NCBI GenBank assembly: GCA_964610045.1
Contig: CAZSUN010000003.1
Location: forward strand, 1-64,000
Source of the DNA: JACCYX01 sp964610045
GTDB lineage: Bacteria > Chloroflexota > Chloroflexia > Thermomicrobiales > UBA6265
Reading direction: 5' to 3'
DNA: 64,000 bases
Below are positions 8,317 to 17,018 of the stretch, one piece after another. The first letter of the stretch is position 1. Every line of letters begins with the position of its first letter. The translations under genes were made by a program, and so were the position numbers. The notes beneath the pieces were generated by a model, which saw only the letters and a list, made by a program, of their open reading frames with translations, was not told where the DNA came from and made no database searches.

Positions 8317-9582
8317 ATGGCCAGGCTCGCGACAGATCGCACCTCCCTTCCCGCAGCCGGGAATCCGGCAGCACCGGAGACCGCCGCGGACACCGTCAAA
8401 CTCGTCCTGATCCTGATGAGCCTCGCGATCGTGGGGCCGCTCTCGATCGACATGTATCTTCCTGCCCTGCCCGAGTTGCAGCGAGATCTGGGGGCGAGCG
8501 CGTCGCAGGTGCAACTTTCGCTCAGCGCCTGCCTGCTCGGGCTCGCCAGCGGCCAGCTCGTCTCCGGACCGCTCAGCGACCGGTTCGGCCGCCGCCCGCC
8601 CGTGCTGGTCGGCCTTGCCGGCTTCGTGCTGATGTCGTTCCTTTGCAGCATCGCGCCATCGATCGCCGTGCTGATCCTCTGCCGGTTCCTGCAGGGGTTC
8701 GCGGGCGCGGCGGGGGTCGTTGTCTCCCGAGCGGTCATCCGCGATCTCCATAGCGGGGTCCGAGCCTCGCAGATGTTCTCCCGGCTGGTGCTGGCGAACG
8801 GGATCGGGCCGATCCTCGCTCCAACCATTGGCGGCGTGATCCTCCTCTTCACCGGCTGGCGCGGCGTCTTCGGCGTGCTGGTGATCCTCGGCCTGGTACT
8901 GCTGGCGGTGGCCTGGCGATTCCTACCCGAAACCAACCGGTTCGACCAACGATCCACCGCCGGGGTCAGCGACATCATCGGGTCGTTCGGCACCCTGCTG
9001 CGCGACCGCATGTTTGCCGGCTACGCGCTGGTGATGGCGATGGGCATGTCCACCATGTTCGCGCACGTGGCGGGATCGTCGTTCGTGATGCAGAACCTCT
9101 ACGGCGTTTCCGAGCAGGCGTTCGGCCTCCTCTTCGGAGTGATCGCGATCGGCTACATCGGCATGAGCCAGCTCAATGCCCGGCTCGTGGCCCGGATTCC
9201 GATGCGACGGTTGCTGGCGTTCGGGGTTGGCTTCAACCTGGCGGGCGCGGTCATCGTCTTCACGGTCGTGAATCTGCTGGATGGCGGGCTCTGGGCGTTG
9301 GTCGCCGGCTTGTTGCTGGTGGCGATGTCGAACGGATTCATCGGCCCGAACGTGACCGCCCTCGCCCTCAACGACTACCCGCGGATGGCCGGCAGCGCCT
9401 CCGCCATGCTCGGCCTGCTGACCTTCGCCGGCGGCGCAATCATCGCCCCGCTGGTCGGCATCGCCGGAGAGCGCACGGCCGTCCCGCTCTCGCTGGCGAT
9501 CCTCGGGTGCAGCGTCATCGGTGTGCTCGCCCTCCATTTCCTCGCCCGACGGTCATCGACATCTTCTCCCCAAGCGATCTGA
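8317..9582 (+). CDS. Bcr/CflA-family multidrug MFS transporter
   Basis: 421 residues, 12 predicted transmembrane segments. Diagnostic features are the first helix ending in GPLSIDMYLPALPEL, the loop LSDRFGRRPP (MFS motif A) and the RFLQGFAGAAGVVVSRAVIRD stretch (motif C region with the Bcr-type SRA(V/I)xRD). About 30 cytoplasmic residues precede the first helix. The family (DHA1) exports drugs such as chloramphenicol or bicyclomycin using the proton gradient; the substrate here is unknown. The ribosome site is weak (GGAAAA). It stands alone between two intergenic regions. Confidence 0.93.
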   Translation: MARLATDRTSLPAAGNPAAPETAADTVKLVLILMSLAIVGPLSIDMYLPALPELQRDLGASASQVQLSLSACLLGLASGQLVSGPLSDRFGRRPPVLVGLAGFVLMSFLCSIAPSIAVLILCRFLQGFAGAAGVVVSRAVIRDLHSGVRASQMFSRLVLANGIGPILAPTIGGVILLFTGWRGVFGVLVILGLVLLAVAWRFLPETNRFDQRSTAGVSDIIGSFGTLLRDRMFAGYALVMAMGMSTMFAHVAGSSFVMQNLYGVSEQAFGLLFGVIAIGYIGMSQLNARLVARIPMRRLLAFGVGFNLAGAVIVFTVVNLLDGGLWALVAGLLLVAMSNGFIGPNVTALALNDYPRMAGSASAMLGLLTFAGGAIIAPLVGIAGERTAVPLSLAILGCSVIGVLALHFLARRSSTSSPQAI

Positions 9583-9800
9583 GCCAACGGACCAAATTCG
9601 TTGACGTGCAGTCAGTGATCCAGTCCGACCATTGCACAGTTGGTGGCGGCATGTGGCGATGGATGACCCGGCCGGGTTGGCCGATCGCCTGCCTGGAGTC
9701 CTTGCGGCTAACCTCCGACTTAATGGCTGGACCAACAGGACGTTCATCGTGCATCATCCTCGTACGGTGAACCGGAAGATTTCACGAGAGGTACGGCAAG

Positions 9801-11573
9801 GTGGCGTTCCAGACACCGATCACCATCCGCAAGGCACTCGACAACATCCAGAAGCGCGATTATGTCTTGCCGGCCATCCAGCGAGAAGTCGTCTGGCGAC
9901 CCGAACAGATCGAGCGGTTGTTCGATAGTCTGATGCAGGGATATCCGATCGGGTCATTCCTGTTCTGGAAAATCGACGCTGATCACAGCAAGGACTTCGT
10001 TTTTTACGAGTTCATGACGCACTACCACCAGCGAGATCACAGTCACCTCGATCGGCTGAGTAATCTCGTCGAGCCAAAGCCCATCACCGGAGTGCTTGAT
10101 GGTCAACAGCGGCTCACTGCACTCAACATCGGTTTGCGAGGTAGCCACGCCGTGAAGCTACCGAGGCTCTGGGTCACTAGCCCAAACGCATTTCCGGTCA
10201 AACATCTCCACCTTCGGCTGGATGGCCCTGCTCCAGAGAACGAACTCGGGATGGAGTACGACTTCAAGTTCCTGAGCGAGCAGGACATTTCTGACAGGGT
10301 GAGCAAGGAAGAGCATTGGTTCCGCGTCTCGAATGTGCTCGAGCTCGACTCGACAATGGATGTGATCTTTCACCTTCAGGAGCAGGGCCTGGGCAACGAA
10401 AAGGTTCCGGCCCGGGCTCTCGGCCGCCTGCATACTGTCGTTCACACCGACCCGATCATCAGTGCCTACGAAGAGGAAGCACAGGATCTCGACCGGGTCC
10501 TTAACATTTTCATTAGGGTAAACAGCGGCGGAACGGTTCTTTCGTATTCGGACCTCCTGCTCAGCATCGCGACTGCGCAATGGACGGGCATCGATGCCCG
10601 GCAGGTAATCTACAATCTCGTCGACGAACTTAACGACACCGGAAGGAAGTTCAATTTCAACAAGGACCTCGTGCTCAAATCTGGATTGGTGCTCTGCGAC
10701 TTACCAGGTATTGGCTTTCGGGTAACCAACTTCAACACCTCCAACATGGCCAGGCTCGAGCAGAACTGGAATGGGATTGCCAGTTCACTGCGCCTGGCGG
10801 TCCGACTTCTCTCCGATTTCGGCTTCTACGACCAGATTCTCACTGCAGATAGCGTGGTGATCCCACTCGCCTACTACATCCACACCAGGCAACTCACGGA
10901 GGGCTACCTTGGAGCAGTGTCATCAAGGGAGGACCGAGAAAGAATCCGACGCTGGGTGGTGAGATCCCTGATCAAGGGTGGTATCTGGGGCAGTGGGCTC
11001 GACCAACTCCTCCTGGCACTGCGTATGGTACTGCAGGAAAACGGCGACAATCCGTTCCCGGTTGAAAGGCTGGAAAGCGTGATGGCGCAACGTGGGAAGT
11101 CGCTGCAATTCAGTTCCGAGGAGCTGGACGATCTTGCGGAAATCCGGATAAGTGACCGTCGGGTGTTCCCACTCCTGTCAATTTTGTACCCGTACTTCGA
11201 CCTGCGCCACGAATTTCACATTGACCATATCTTCCCGCGCAGCCGTTTCACGGCCGCTCGTTTGCAGCGGGCAGGGGTTGCACCGGACACGCTGGACGAG
11301 TTTCAACGTTCAGTCGACCAGATTCCAAATCTTCAGCTGCTGGAGGGACCGACGAACACCTCTAAACAAGCCGCGCTTCCGCTTGACTGGATGAACTCCT
11401 TTTTCAAGGATGAAGGGTCGCGATCGACATACATCCTGAATCACGATTTGGGAACCGTGCCGGCGGAAGTCACCGGGTTCATGGCCTTCTACGATGCAAG
11501 GCGATCCCGAATACGCGAGAAGCTCAATGATCTACTTGGGACAAGGATAGAGACGACCCGCAGCGAGACGTAG
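9801..11573 (+). CDS. DUF262-DUF1524 protein, GmrSD-like type IV restriction enzyme
   Basis: 590 residues from a GTG at 9801 (GAGAGG 9-10 nt upstream). The N-terminal DUF262 domain shows IQREVVW at 27-32 and DGQQR at 100-104, the nucleotide-binding signature of GmrS. The C-terminus has HIDH at 473-476 followed by FPRS and a downstream N...L...NTSK stretch, the HNH nuclease of DUF1524 (GmrD). Known members of this architecture are NTP-dependent endonucleases that attack modified phage DNA. Base composition is visibly lower in GC than the neighbours and the gene has no partner, which fits horizontal transfer of a stand-alone defence gene. Family call firm; specificity unknown. Confidence 0.88.
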   Translation: MAFQTPITIRKALDNIQKRDYVLPAIQREVVWRPEQIERLFDSLMQGYPIGSFLFWKIDADHSKDFVFYEFMTHYHQRDHSHLDRLSNLVEPKPITGVLDGQQRLTALNIGLRGSHAVKLPRLWVTSPNAFPVKHLHLRLDGPAPENELGMEYDFKFLSEQDISDRVSKEEHWFRVSNVLELDSTMDVIFHLQEQGLGNEKVPARALGRLHTVVHTDPIISAYEEEAQDLDRVLNIFIRVNSGGTVLSYSDLLLSIATAQWTGIDARQVIYNLVDELNDTGRKFNFNKDLVLKSGLVLCDLPGIGFRVTNFNTSNMARLEQNWNGIASSLRLAVRLLSDFGFYDQILTADSVVIPLAYYIHTRQLTEGYLGAVSSREDRERIRRWVVRSLIKGGIWGSGLDQLLLALRMVLQENGDNPFPVERLESVMAQRGKSLQFSSEELDDLAEIRISDRRVFPLLSILYPYFDLRHEFHIDHIFPRSRFTAARLQRAGVAPDTLDEFQRSVDQIPNLQLLEGPTNTSKQAALPLDWMNSFFKDEGSRSTYILNHDLGTVPAEVTGFMAFYDARRSRIREKLNDLLGTRIETTRSET

Positions 11574-11657
11574 TCCGGTTTCCATCAGGATTCCTTTCGA
11601 TCGTGTGACAGTCTTCTGATTGAGGTTTGGATAGGCGGCGTTAGGTTTGACGGAAAG

Positions 11658-12257
11658 TCAGCGGCTCGTCTCCAACAAGGGAAGTGCCCGCTCCACGACG
11701 GTCTCCCAGGGACGGGCGGGCAGGGCCGGGATGCCGAGTCGCTCTGCCTCCCGGCGGAGCCACTCGCTGTGATTCCAGCTCCACCGCGAGCGATCCCCCT
11801 GGGGTTCGCCCTCGCGCGCCTCGTAATTGCGCGCGATCTGCGCCTCTTCCGGCTCGTAGACGATCAGTGCTCGGACGCGCCCATCGGCCGGGGTGCCGTC
11901 GTACGATGGCCTGACGGCGAGGGACGGAAGCAGGAAGTCGCCCTCCAGCACGACTGCCGACCGCTCCTCGAGGTGGTTGGCGATGACGTATTCGAGTGGC
12001 TCGGCCATCGCCGTGGCATAGCTGATCGCGTGCGCCAGCTTGCCGTCATCGTCCATCCGGAAGAAGGCGTCGGGATCGGTGTTGAAGAGATGGATCACCG
12101 GCTGCTGCTCGGGCGTGGTCATCTGCTCGACAATGACCTGGAAGTCGTCGATTTCGGTGATGCCAATGCCAAAATGCCGGGCCAGGGGGTAGCTGAGGCG
12201 GGTCTTGCCCACTCCGCTGCCGCCGCCGATCAACAGCACATCCCAAGCCCGGTCCAT
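11658..12257 (-). CDS. P-loop NTPase/kinase-like protein
   Basis: 199 residues from the ATG at 12257, chosen because a GGGAGGGGGAG ribosome site precedes it and the longer frame upstream is not protein-like. GGGSGVGKT at residues 11-19 is a Walker A, followed by a TEIDDFQ segment and VVLEGDFLLP, where acidic residues sit as in small-molecule kinases of the zeta-toxin/2-phosphoglycerate-kinase-like group. No antitoxin or second domain is present. It probably phosphorylates a small metabolite; the substrate is unknown. It is convergent with the DUF262 gene (84 bp apart), with no evident link. Confidence 0.75.
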   Translation of the reverse strand: MDRAWDVLLIGGGSGVGKTRLSYPLARHFGIGITEIDDFQVIVEQMTTPEQQPVIHLFNTDPDAFFRMDDDGKLAHAISYATAMAEPLEYVIANHLEERSAVVLEGDFLLPSLAVRPSYDGTPADGRVRALIVYEPEEAQIARNYEAREGEPQGDRSRWSWNHSEWLRREAERLGIPALPARPWETVVERALPLLETSR

Positions 12258-12607
12258 GCGCTCCCCCTCCCGCTCCCGACGTGACGTAGTGCGTGCCGGT
12301 CCGTCCATCGTACAGGACACCTGGCGGCATGGGCGTGGTGACCGCGCTCCACTTCCTCGCTCGCCGCTCGGGATCTGCACCCTTCACATGAATCGTCGCC
12401 ATGGCGGACAGGATTCGGGCGATGGCGCAGTGCCGGACAGGACCCTGCCGTGTCTTTCAGGCGCACGCCCCAAGGTTTTCGCAAAAGAGACCCAACAGCC
12501 ACTCTGCAATCTTCATCATCTGCACGCTCGCACCCGGATCACGAAACCTCAACACAACCACAAGCCCGGCTTAACACCACCGTCAACCACCGCCTGCACA
12601 ATCAACC
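12258..12607. other. intergenic region upstream of the sugar importer
   Basis: 350 bp with no supported gene. It is locally rich in A and C towards 12600 (many CAACC/CACAA runs), leading into the operator and promoter at 12608-12657. Confidence 0.5.
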
Positions 12608-12657
12608 ATGCACAGACGTGCATTTCGGTTGTGCCTGTCGACGGCGATGGGTAGCGT
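12608..12657 (+). promoter_or_regulatory. candidate operator and promoter of the first substrate-binding protein gene
   Basis: An inverted repeat ATGCAC-AGAC-GTGCAT at 12608-12623 overlaps the region just upstream of a possible promoter: TTGTGC (12629-12634), 17 bp, TAGCGT (12652-12657). The same TGCAC/GTGCA half-sites and the same TAGCGT -10 recur before the SorC-type regulator gene, suggesting one regulator controls both. Confidence 0.5.
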
Positions 12658-12800
12658 GAAGGTACGCGAACGGCTCGCCCCGCAAGCTTCGGAGGTGTGA
12701 TCACGCGCCCGGTGCCAAACACGCCCGGCGTGATTCCACGCACCACGCTGGCGGGACGACCAACGGCGAGCGGAACGACGGATACAGGGGAGACGAAGAC

Positions 12801-14078
12801 ATGGCACCACTGTCACGACGGAAACTGGTGGGACAGGCGGCGGCGGTCGCCGGCGGCGCGGCACTGGCCGGGTCGATCGCGGCCAACCCGGCCGCTGCAC
12901 AGGACAAGACCGAGATTACGATCTATCACATCTGGGGCACGCCTCCCGGTGGCACTCCCGCTGAGACCGCGCACCCGATGACCCAGGTCATCGATGCCTT
13001 CAACGAGCAGAGCACCACCACCACTGTGACCTCGCTCACCCCGGGCAACTACTACGAAACCCTGCAGAAGACGCAGGCTGACATCGCCGCCGGCAACCCG
13101 CCGGACCTCGTCAGCGTGCCGTGGGCGTTCCTCAATTACGCAGTCGAAGGTCTCGGCATCACGCCGCTGGCGGATATCGCCGGCGACCAGTTCGCGACCC
13201 TCCAGGGCCTCATGTCGGACACGGCCTGGCCGCTGGTCACGAAGAACGACACGGTCTACGGCTTCCCGTGGGGCCTCTCGACCCCGATCTTCTACTACAA
13301 CGCTGATCTCTTCGCCGCGGCCGGGGTCGATCCGGCCGAGGTGTTCGCTACCTGGGAGAGCTTCGCGGCTGCCTGTCCCGCCCTCCAGGAGCAGACCGGC
13401 GCGGCCGTTTTCTCGCTGGCCTTCAACAAGGACTGGCCGGCGCAGACGCTCATTCAGTGCAATGGTGGCCGCGTGCTGAATGACGACGGCACCTTCGGCA
13501 TCACCAGCGCAGAGGCCAAGGAGGCGATGCAGACGGTCGCCACCCTCGACGAAAGCGGTTATTACGACCGGGGGACTTCTGCCGAGTTGCGACCGAACTT
13601 CATCGCCGGTTCGAACGCCATCTGGCAGGGCAGTGTCGCCAGCCTCGGCGGCATCGCCAACGATGCCCCATTCGCCTTCGGCACCAGCACCTGGCCGGCC
13701 TTCGGCGACAAGCCGATCCAGGCGTCTACGGGCGGCTCGTTCCTGGGATCATTCACCACCGATTCCGCGAAGTTCCCGGCCATCGTCGAGTTCCTCACCT
13801 TCTGCGGCAGCGAGGCTGGCTACAGTCTCTGGAACCAGGTCGGCTACATCAACATCTCGAATCTCGAACTGCCACGGCTCGAAGGACAGGACCCGGCCTA
13901 CGCCCAATACGAGGCCGGCCTGATCCTCGAAACCAACTGGCCCAGCTCGCGCGGTGTTGAAGCCGGCTCGACCTGGGACACTTACTGCGAGCGGATGTGG
14001 GCGAACGATATCTCGGTCGAGGAAGGCACTGAACAGGCCCTGGCCGAAATCCTGGAAATCACCGGCCAGGAGGCCTGA
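12801..14078 (+). CDS. sugar ABC transporter substrate-binding protein (paralog 1), Tat-exported
   Basis: 425 residues, ATG preceded by GGGGAGA. Residues 1-34 form a twin-arginine signal (SRRKLVGQAA, then an alanine/glycine-rich core ending NPAAAQ). The mature part, beginning EITIYHIWG and including PPDLVSVPW, YGFPWGLSTPI, a GGRVLNDDG strand and late FLTFCGSEAG, is a family-1 extracellular solute-binding protein (SBP_bac_1, MalE-like). It should deliver an oligosaccharide or sugar to the permeases at 17-19 kb. Its first 413 bp after the signal start are identical to the paralog at 15463. Confidence 0.93.
   Translation: MAPLSRRKLVGQAAAVAGGAALAGSIAANPAAAQDKTEITIYHIWGTPPGGTPAETAHPMTQVIDAFNEQSTTTTVTSLTPGNYYETLQKTQADIAAGNPPDLVSVPWAFLNYAVEGLGITPLADIAGDQFATLQGLMSDTAWPLVTKNDTVYGFPWGLSTPIFYYNADLFAAAGVDPAEVFATWESFAAACPALQEQTGAAVFSLAFNKDWPAQTLIQCNGGRVLNDDGTFGITSAEAKEAMQTVATLDESGYYDRGTSAELRPNFIAGSNAIWQGSVASLGGIANDAPFAFGTSTWPAFGDKPIQASTGGSFLGSFTTDSAKFPAIVEFLTFCGSEAGYSLWNQVGYINISNLELPRLEGQDPAYAQYEAGLILETNWPSSRGVEAGSTWDTYCERMWANDISVEEGTEQALAEILEITGQEA
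12825..13237 (+). repeat. 413-bp exact repeat, copy 1 (identical to 15487-15899)
   Basis: Every base from 12825 to 13237 matches 15487-15899 (offset 2662). Outside the block the two genes differ at many third positions, apart from a second identical patch of 86 bp (13785-13870 and 16447-16532). This pattern indicates gene conversion, or an assembly collapse, rather than uniform divergence. Confidence 0.95.
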
Positions 14079-14097
14079 CCTTCACCCGCCTTGCATC

Positions 14098-14247
14098 GTC
14101 ATGTCGAGCGTGTCGAGACGTCCCCCGGCGAAGCCGGTCCGCCGCAGGCGGACGATTCAGGTACTCGATTGTCGATCGAACGAGCTTCGCACAGGGATGT
14201 CTCGAGCGGAGTCCGAGCCTGGGGGCTCGGACTCCGCTCGACATGAC
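14098..14247. repeat. palindromic intergenic element with a 17-bp hairpin
   Basis: The outer 13 bp arms (GTCATGTCGAGCG at 14098-14110 and its complement at 14235-14247) enclose a perfect 17-bp stem with a 4-nt loop at 14203-14240. The element lies directly after the first substrate-binding gene, where the hairpin could stop transcription. GTCATGTCGAGCG recurs near 25074, and GCTTCGCACAGGGAT is shared with 52023-52037, so it belongs to a dispersed family. Confidence 0.75.
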
Positions 14248-14300
14248 GGGCTGATCGGTTGAGTGTCCGCCCATCAACCGGTGCTGGTCGCCCACGACTC

Positions 14301-14374
14301 TGCACTTTTGTGCCTGCACATTTGTGCATTCACGACACCCTGCGTTGACGCCCGTGCGCAACCGGGGCTAGCGT
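14301..14374 (+). promoter_or_regulatory. tandem operators and promoter of the SorC-type regulator gene
   Basis: GCAC-TTTT-GTGC (14302-14313) is followed 14 bp later by the near-perfect palindrome TGCACA-TT-TGTGCA (14315-14328). Just downstream lies TTGACG (14345-14350), an 18-bp spacer and TAGCGT (14369-14374). Two operator copies placed upstream of the -35 of the regulator's own gene fit autoregulation. Similar half-sites lie upstream of the first substrate-binding gene. Confidence 0.6.
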
Positions 14375-14431
14375 ATGGCAACGATGCAAGAACGTGCGTG
14401 AACGTGCGTGCAGGCCGGAGGGCCGCAGGCT

Positions 14432-15379
14432 GTGGCTGACCAGAACCCTACTGCGCTCATGACATCCGTGGCGCGAATGTACTACCTGGATCGCCTCGGC
14501 CAGACCGAGATCGCCGACATCTGCGGCGTCTCGCGTTCCACCGTGTCCCGCCTCCTGACCGGCGCGCGCGACCGTGGCATCGTCCGGATCTCGGTCGACG
14601 ATTTCGATCCTCGTGACCGCAATCTGGAACAGCAGTTGGCCAATCGCTTCGGTCTGGCTTATGCCATCGTCATTCGCGAGATCGGCGGTCCTTCCCCCAG
14701 CGTGCGGCGGGCAGTTGGGTATTTCGCCGCCCCGGACCTCGCCGAGATCATTGCCCGCAAGGGAATGGTGGGGGTCGCCGGTGGCCGTACCCTGGCCGAA
14801 CTGGTGCATCACATCGAGGACCGCGCGCATGGAGTCGGACCGACCTTTGTGCAGATCCTCGGGGCCATTGGGTCGAGTCCAAGCCGGATCGATGCGTCGG
14901 AGCAATGCCGATCCCTTGCCAGGAGATTCAATGGAGCATTTCGCACCCTGAATACCCCGGCGTACGCGCAAAGTCATCGCGCGCGCGATCTCTTCCTGTC
15001 GCACCAGGAAATCCAGAGTGTCTGGGCGCTCTTCCCCGCCATCGACCAGGCCCTGGTTGGACTGGGAACACTCCAGGAATCCGCCTTTTTCGAACGCGGG
15101 GTACTCGATGAGCCGACTGCTGCCCGTATTCGCGCGTCCGGCGCGGTCGGTGAGATCTGCGGCCGGTTCTTCGACGAGCGTGGCTATGAGTGCGCAACCG
15201 AATTCAGCGATCGTGTCATCAGTATTGGGCTCGATACCTTGCGGGATTGTCCGGATGTCACCGCGGTCCTGAGCGGACCGGCCAGATCGCATGCCCTCAA
15301 GGCGGCGATCCGGGGCGATATCGTCAAGTCGATCGTCATTGACCAGGCTGGGGCGCGAGCGTTGCTCGCATCGCTCTAG
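14432..15379 (+). CDS. SorC/DeoR-type sugar-binding transcriptional regulator
   Basis: 315 residues from the GTG at 14432, which has GGAGG about 10 nt upstream; a GTG at 14408 in frame would add 8 residues. Residues 20-60 form a helix-turn-helix (YYLDRLGQTEIADICGVSRS, then TVSRLL). The rest is a sugar-phosphate-sensing domain with GVAGGRTLAEL and late FSDRVISIGL and LSGPARSHALKAAIRG, all typical of the SorC family (about 315 residues). It lies between the two paralogous binding proteins and most likely controls the importer by binding the TGCAC-N4-GTGCA sites. An imported sugar or its phosphate would be the inducer. Confidence 0.92.
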   Translation: MADQNPTALMTSVARMYYLDRLGQTEIADICGVSRSTVSRLLTGARDRGIVRISVDDFDPRDRNLEQQLANRFGLAYAIVIREIGGPSPSVRRAVGYFAAPDLAEIIARKGMVGVAGGRTLAELVHHIEDRAHGVGPTFVQILGAIGSSPSRIDASEQCRSLARRFNGAFRTLNTPAYAQSHRARDLFLSHQEIQSVWALFPAIDQALVGLGTLQESAFFERGVLDEPTAARIRASGAVGEICGRFFDERGYECATEFSDRVISIGLDTLRDCPDVTAVLSGPARSHALKAAIRGDIVKSIVIDQAGARALLASL

Positions 15380-15462
15380 CGCCTGGCGCAATCACGGGGA
15401 CAACGGCCGGCACGCGCTGGCCACAGGTACACGATACGGTCGAACGACCGGGGGAGTTGCAC

Positions 15463-16740
15463 ATGTCACCGATTTCTCGACGCAAGCTGGTGGGACAGGC
15501 GGCGGCGGTCGCCGGCGGCGCGGCACTGGCCGGGTCGATCGCGGCCAACCCGGCCGCTGCACAGGACAAGACCGAGATTACGATCTATCACATCTGGGGC
15601 ACGCCTCCCGGTGGCACTCCCGCTGAGACCGCGCACCCGATGACCCAGGTCATCGATGCCTTCAACGAGCAGAGCACCACCACCACTGTGACCTCGCTCA
15701 CCCCGGGCAACTACTACGAAACCCTGCAGAAGACGCAGGCTGACATCGCCGCCGGCAACCCGCCGGACCTCGTCAGCGTGCCGTGGGCGTTCCTCAATTA
15801 CGCAGTCGAAGGTCTCGGCATCACGCCGCTGGCGGATATCGCCGGCGACCAGTTCGCGACCCTCCAGGGCCTCATGTCGGACACGGCCTGGCCGCTGGTG
15901 ACGCGCGACGACACGGTCTACGGCTTCCCGTGGGGTCTCTCGACCCCAATCTGGTACTACAACGCCGACATCTTTGAGGCGGCGGGAGTCGGCCCGGCCG
16001 AAGCCCTCGCCTCCTGGGAGAGCTTCGCGGCCGCCTGCCCGGCCCTCCAGGAGCAGACCGGCGCGGCCGTCTTCTCCCTCACTTTCAACAAGGACTGGCC
16101 AGCCCAAACCGTGATCCAGTCGAACGGCGGCCGCGTGCTCAACGACGACGGTACGTTCGGCATCACCAGCGCCGAAGCCAAGGAGGCGATGCAGACGGTC
16201 GCCACCCTTGACGAAGGCGGCTTCTACGATCGCGGCACCGCCGACGAACTCCGCCCGAACTTCATTGCCGGATCGTCAGCTGTCTGGCAGGGCAGTGTCG
16301 CCAGCCTCGGCGGCCTCAACAACGACGCCACCTTCACCCTCGGCACCAGCACCTGGCCGGCCTTCGGCGACAAGCCGGTGGTCGCCTCCACCGGTGGGTC
16401 GTTCCTCGGGAGCTTCACGCAGGATGCCGCGAAGTATCCGGCCGTGGTCGAGTTCCTCACCTTCTGCGGCAGCGAGGCTGGCTACAGTCTCTGGAACCAG
16501 GTCGGCTACATCAACATCTCGAATCTCGAACTCGACCGGCTGCCGGGCCAGGATCCGGCCTACGCGCAGTTCGACACCGGCTTGATCCTCGAAACCAATT
16601 GGCCGAGTTCCCGCGGGCTCGAGGCACAGGACGTCTGGGACACCTACTGCGAGCGCATGTGGGCGAACGACATCTCGGTCGAGGAAGGCACCGAGCAGGC
16701 GTTGGCCGAGATCCTCGAGATCACCGGCCAGGACGCCTGA
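15463..16740 (+). CDS. sugar ABC transporter substrate-binding protein (paralog 2), Tat-exported
   Basis: 425 residues, the same length as paralog 1; the ATG at 15463 has GGGGGAG 6 nt upstream, which rules out the in-frame TTG at 15457. Tat signal ISRRKLVGQAA. It is identical to paralog 1 over residues about 9-146. Elsewhere it differs in scattered positions, including ones that could line the binding site (for example FYYNADLFAAAG against WYYNADIFEAAG). It starts 83 bp after the regulator and may be read from the regulator's promoter. It feeds the permease pair that begins 278 bp downstream. Confidence 0.93.
   Translation: MSPISRRKLVGQAAAVAGGAALAGSIAANPAAAQDKTEITIYHIWGTPPGGTPAETAHPMTQVIDAFNEQSTTTTVTSLTPGNYYETLQKTQADIAAGNPPDLVSVPWAFLNYAVEGLGITPLADIAGDQFATLQGLMSDTAWPLVTRDDTVYGFPWGLSTPIWYYNADIFEAAGVGPAEALASWESFAAACPALQEQTGAAVFSLTFNKDWPAQTVIQSNGGRVLNDDGTFGITSAEAKEAMQTVATLDEGGFYDRGTADELRPNFIAGSSAVWQGSVASLGGLNNDATFTLGTSTWPAFGDKPVVASTGGSFLGSFTQDAAKYPAVVEFLTFCGSEAGYSLWNQVGYINISNLELDRLPGQDPAYAQFDTGLILETNWPSSRGLEAQDVWDTYCERMWANDISVEEGTEQALAEILEITGQDA
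15487..15899 (+). repeat. 413-bp exact repeat, copy 2
   Basis: Same sequence as 12825-13237; see that entry. Confidence 0.95.
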
Positions 16741-16758
16741 TACCGACTGGATGGCGCC

Positions 16759-16816
16759 GTAGGGGCGACCCTCCGTGGTCGCGCATATCAACAGATCACG
16801 CAAGGTTCGCCCCTAC
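16759..16816. repeat. dispersed repeat, family B (GTAGGGGCGACCCTCCGTGGTCGC type)
   Basis: GTAGGGGCGA at the left end and TCGCCCCTAC at the right end form inverted termini around about 35 bp. Relatives, often truncated, occur at 18859-18885, 25134-25150, 35897-35960 and 52994-53030. It lies between the second binding-protein gene and the permease operon. Confidence 0.7.
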
Positions 16817-16906
16817 GAGGAAACGCGACCTTATCCGGATTCGGTATGACGCATCCGATTGCGGGTGTCCCGATAATGGGGATGCCCGCATGTACCAGCG
16901 AACCAT

Positions 16907-16978
16907 TGTCATTCCGGGCGCAGCGATGAATCTTTTCGTCTATTGCCTGACAGATTCATCGCTGCGCCTGGAATGACA
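16907..16978. repeat. 27-bp inverted repeat, family A pair
   Basis: Arms 16907-16933 and 16952-16978 are complementary over 27 bp with one mismatch and an 18-nt loop (TGTCATTCCGGGCGCAGCGA outward). Each arm is a copy of the family A repeat. As RNA this is a very stable hairpin about 40 nt before the permease gene, so it could attenuate or insulate permease expression. Confidence 0.85.
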
Positions 16979-17018
16979 GATATCGAGTGTCCTGTCCATC
17001 GGCAACTCTGGGGATTCA

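Noticed and set aside
9632..9928. Plus-strand ORF reading MDDPAGLADRLPGVLAANLRL just before the DUF262 gene
   Set aside because: Briefly protein-like, but overlaps the DUF262 start by over 120 bp, has no ribosome site and no recognised domain.
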